This document shows, one piece after another, positions 4,461-5,466 of a stretch of DNA of 5,466 nt. The stretch comes from Rhodobacteraceae bacterium UBA2553. GTDB taxonomy: Bacteria > Pseudomonadota > Alphaproteobacteria > Rhodobacterales > Rhodobacteraceae. Position 1 is the first letter of the stretch, and each line of letters opens with the position of its first letter. The translations under genes were made by a program, and so were the position numbers. Below the pieces are notes generated by a model. The model did not search any database. It saw only the letters and a program-made list of their open reading frames with translations, and was not told where the DNA came from. The DNA lies in assembly GCA_002340515.1 (NCBI GenBank), contig DDMF01000038.1, positions 1-5,466 on the forward strand. The letters are read 5' to 3'.

Positions 4461-5267
4461 ATGACCCATCTGCCGCCACTCAAATCCCCTTTTCGCGTTG
4501 TCCCGCTTGCTCGGATGAGCAAAGGCGGGCGTTGGCGCACAGAGGCGATGCGATCTTATGGCGCGCCGGTTCTCATCTGGTTCACGCGCGGCCAAGGCCG
4601 GATCACCGTCAATGGTGTGACGGCTGGCTATGGCCCCCATAATTGCCTCTTTATTCCTGCCGGGATCATGCATGGGTTTGAGATGTCCGCGCAGGTTGCC
4701 GGAACCTTGATTGTCCTGCCACAGGGGAGTGAAATGCAACTGGGCCTGCCAGAAGATCCCGTTCACCTTCGCCTACGTGACGCAGAACAACATATGGAAA
4801 TGGGCCGTATGATTGATGACCTGCAGCGCGAGATGGAGAAAGGTACCGATCGCGCGCAGCGGGCGATGATGTGCCACGCGGGTTTGATATCTGTTTGGAT
4901 TGACCGCCGCCTTAGCGACATGACCCAACCACCCAAACCATCAAATACATCCGCACGACTGGCCAATGCATTTGCGGCCCTCGTGGAACAAGAATTTCAT
5001 AGCTCAAAGTCCGTAAAGGATTACGCGGGTGAACTTGGCGTCACCGCCACACATCTCAGCCGTGTCTGCAACAAAGCCTGTGGTCGACCGGCCTCTGCCA
5101 TTCTCGCGGATCGGGTGCATTACGAAGCCCGCCGTTTGCTGAGCGAGACACATATTCCAATTAAAGACATCGCAAAAAATCTTGGCTTTGCCTCAGCCGC
5201 CTATTTCACCCGGGCGTTTCAACGAAATACCGGGCAAACCCCCTCGCAATTCAGATCTTCACATTAA
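4461..5267 (+). CDS. AraC/XylS-family transcriptional regulator with N-terminal cupin-like domain
   Basis: This is a predicted cytoplasmic DNA-binding regulator of 268 residues. Residues about 33-88 look like the AraC-type cupin sensor domain: short beta strands, LIWFTRGQGRITVNG (38-52) and the turn IPAGIMHGF (65-73). A helical linker runs from about 104 to 150, with a polar stretch at about 151-164. The C-terminal AraC DNA-binding domain has two helix-turn-helix units: VKDYAGELGVTATHLSRVC (185-203) and IKDIAKNLGFASAAYFTRAF (234-253), followed by the usual GQTPSQFR end. I chose ATG 4461; GTG 4452 is in frame and would add three residues. Neither has a well-placed ribosome site; the nearest purine-rich run, AGGAAAAG, is over 20 nt away. 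The ligand and targets are unknown. The gene after it, on the same strand, is a candidate target. The family assignment is firm; no specific symbol is justified. Confidence 0.92.
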   Translation: MTHLPPLKSPFRVVPLARMSKGGRWRTEAMRSYGAPVLIWFTRGQGRITVNGVTAGYGPHNCLFIPAGIMHGFEMSAQVAGTLIVLPQGSEMQLGLPEDPVHLRLRDAEQHMEMGRMIDDLQREMEKGTDRAQRAMMCHAGLISVWIDRRLSDMTQPPKPSNTSARLANAFAALVEQEFHSSKSVKDYAGELGVTATHLSRVCNKACGRPASAILADRVHYEARRLLSETHIPIKDIAKNLGFASAAYFTRAFQRNTGQTPSQFRSSH

Positions 5268-5270
5268 GGC

Positions 5271-5299
5271 CTGACAGCCACGCCTCTGCCCACTAGACT
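5271..5299 (+). promoter_or_regulatory. Candidate sigma-70-type promoter of the small membrane-protein gene
   Basis: CTGACA (5271-5276, five of six matches to TTGACA) and TAGACT (5294-5299, four of six to TATAAT) are separated by exactly 17 nt. A start near 5306 would give a leader of about 24 nt to the ATG. A second AT-rich element, TATAAAT at 5302-5308, lies just downstream but has no -35 partner at good spacing. The site begins four bases after the AraC-type gene's stop, so the small gene can probably be transcribed on its own. Confidence 0.5.
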
Positions 5300-5320
5300 T
5301 CTATAAATAAACAGGAAAAC

Positions 5321-5324
5321 GGAG
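5321..5324 (+). promoter_or_regulatory. Ribosome binding site of the small membrane-protein gene
   Basis: GGAG lies 5 nt before the ATG at 5330, and a second purine run, AGGAAAA, begins at 5312. This supports the reading frame as a real gene although only its beginning is in the window. Confidence 0.7.
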
Positions 5325-5329
5325 CTGTA

Positions 5330-5466
5330 ATGGCAAACCGGCGGGCCTCCACAATCGAGCTTATCCTTCTGTCAGCAATCGTCTATGCGGCGATCCCTGT
5401 TGTGTTGTCAGAGCTTGATACAGAATTGGTTTCAAGCTTTCCCATTTGTAAGCGATGCGAGGCCCC
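5330..5466 (+). CDS. Unrecognised membrane-anchored protein with a CxxC motif, N-terminal part (cut by window edge)
   Basis: I do not recognise this gene. Forty-five codons are visible. The product begins MANRRAST, then has one strongly hydrophobic segment at about residues 9-26 (IELILLSAIVYAAIPVVL), then an acidic stretch, then FPICKRCEAP with a CxxC pair at about residues 40-43. The two arginines before the hydrophobic segment suggest that the N-terminus stays inside and the cysteines face the periplasm. No signal-peptidase site is evident, so it is more likely an anchor than a cleaved signal. CxxC could be redox-active or metal-binding, but that is inference from four residues. Evidence that this is a real gene: GGAG lies 5 nt before the ATG and a -35/-10 pair lies just upstream. 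It follows the AraC-type gene by 62 nt on the same strand. Its full length is unknown. Confidence 0.65.
   Translation, partial: MANRRASTIELILLSAIVYAAIPVVLSELDTELVSSFPICKRCEA

Noticed and set aside
5268..5293. Terminator between the AraC-type gene and the small membrane-protein gene
   Set aside because: Only a 3-bp GGC/GCC pairing and no T run; the segment is better explained as a promoter.

Overview
The window looks like ordinary chromosomal DNA of an alphaproteobacterium, most likely a marine Rhodobacterales (Roseobacter-type) species. The basis is the moderately GC-rich composition, the style of the protein sequences (for example MiaA beginning 'PVLIAGPTASGKS' and an AraC-type regulator with a 'YGPHN...IPAGIMHGFE' cupin segment) and the conserved gene order. 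The taxonomic call is inference. No mobile element, CRISPR array, tRNA or rRNA gene was seen.

Layout. On the minus strand, reading from about 3286 down to 1, is the conserved cluster pyrH (UMP kinase) - frr (ribosome recycling factor) - uppS (undecaprenyl diphosphate synthase) - cdsA (CDP-diglyceride synthase) - dxr (DXP reductoisomerase, cut by the window edge after 74 codons). On the plus strand, diverging from pyrH across about 118 bp, are miaA (tRNA A37 dimethylallyltransferase), an AraC/XylS-type regulator with an N-terminal cupin-like domain, and the first 45 codons of an unrecognised gene that encodes a membrane-anchored protein with a CxxC motif, cut by the right edge.

How the genes work together. 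The minus-strand cluster links nucleotide supply (PyrH), translation (Frr) and envelope building. Dxr starts the MEP isoprenoid pathway, UppS turns isoprenoid units into the C55 lipid carrier for peptidoglycan and other surface polymers, and CdsA activates phosphatidic acid for phospholipid synthesis. cdsA and dxr overlap by 4 bp (ATGA), so they are probably translationally coupled. MiaA uses the dimethylallyl diphosphate made by the same isoprenoid pathway to modify tRNA. The AraC-type regulator and the small gene after it form a separate module of unknown purpose. The small gene has its own good-looking promoter and Shine-Dalgarno site.

Non-coding DNA. No gene-free stretch exceeds 300 bp. 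The most interesting gap is 4287-4460, between miaA and the AraC-type gene. It holds a perfect DnaA-box 9-mer, a one-mismatch DnaA box facing it, a 7-bp inverted repeat overlapping the second box, and a 14-bp perfect palindrome. A GC-rich stem-loop also encloses the pyrH stop codon. I found no convincing evidence of a new multi-gene system; the regulatory DNA around 4300-4460 and the truncated small gene are the parts worth a second look.
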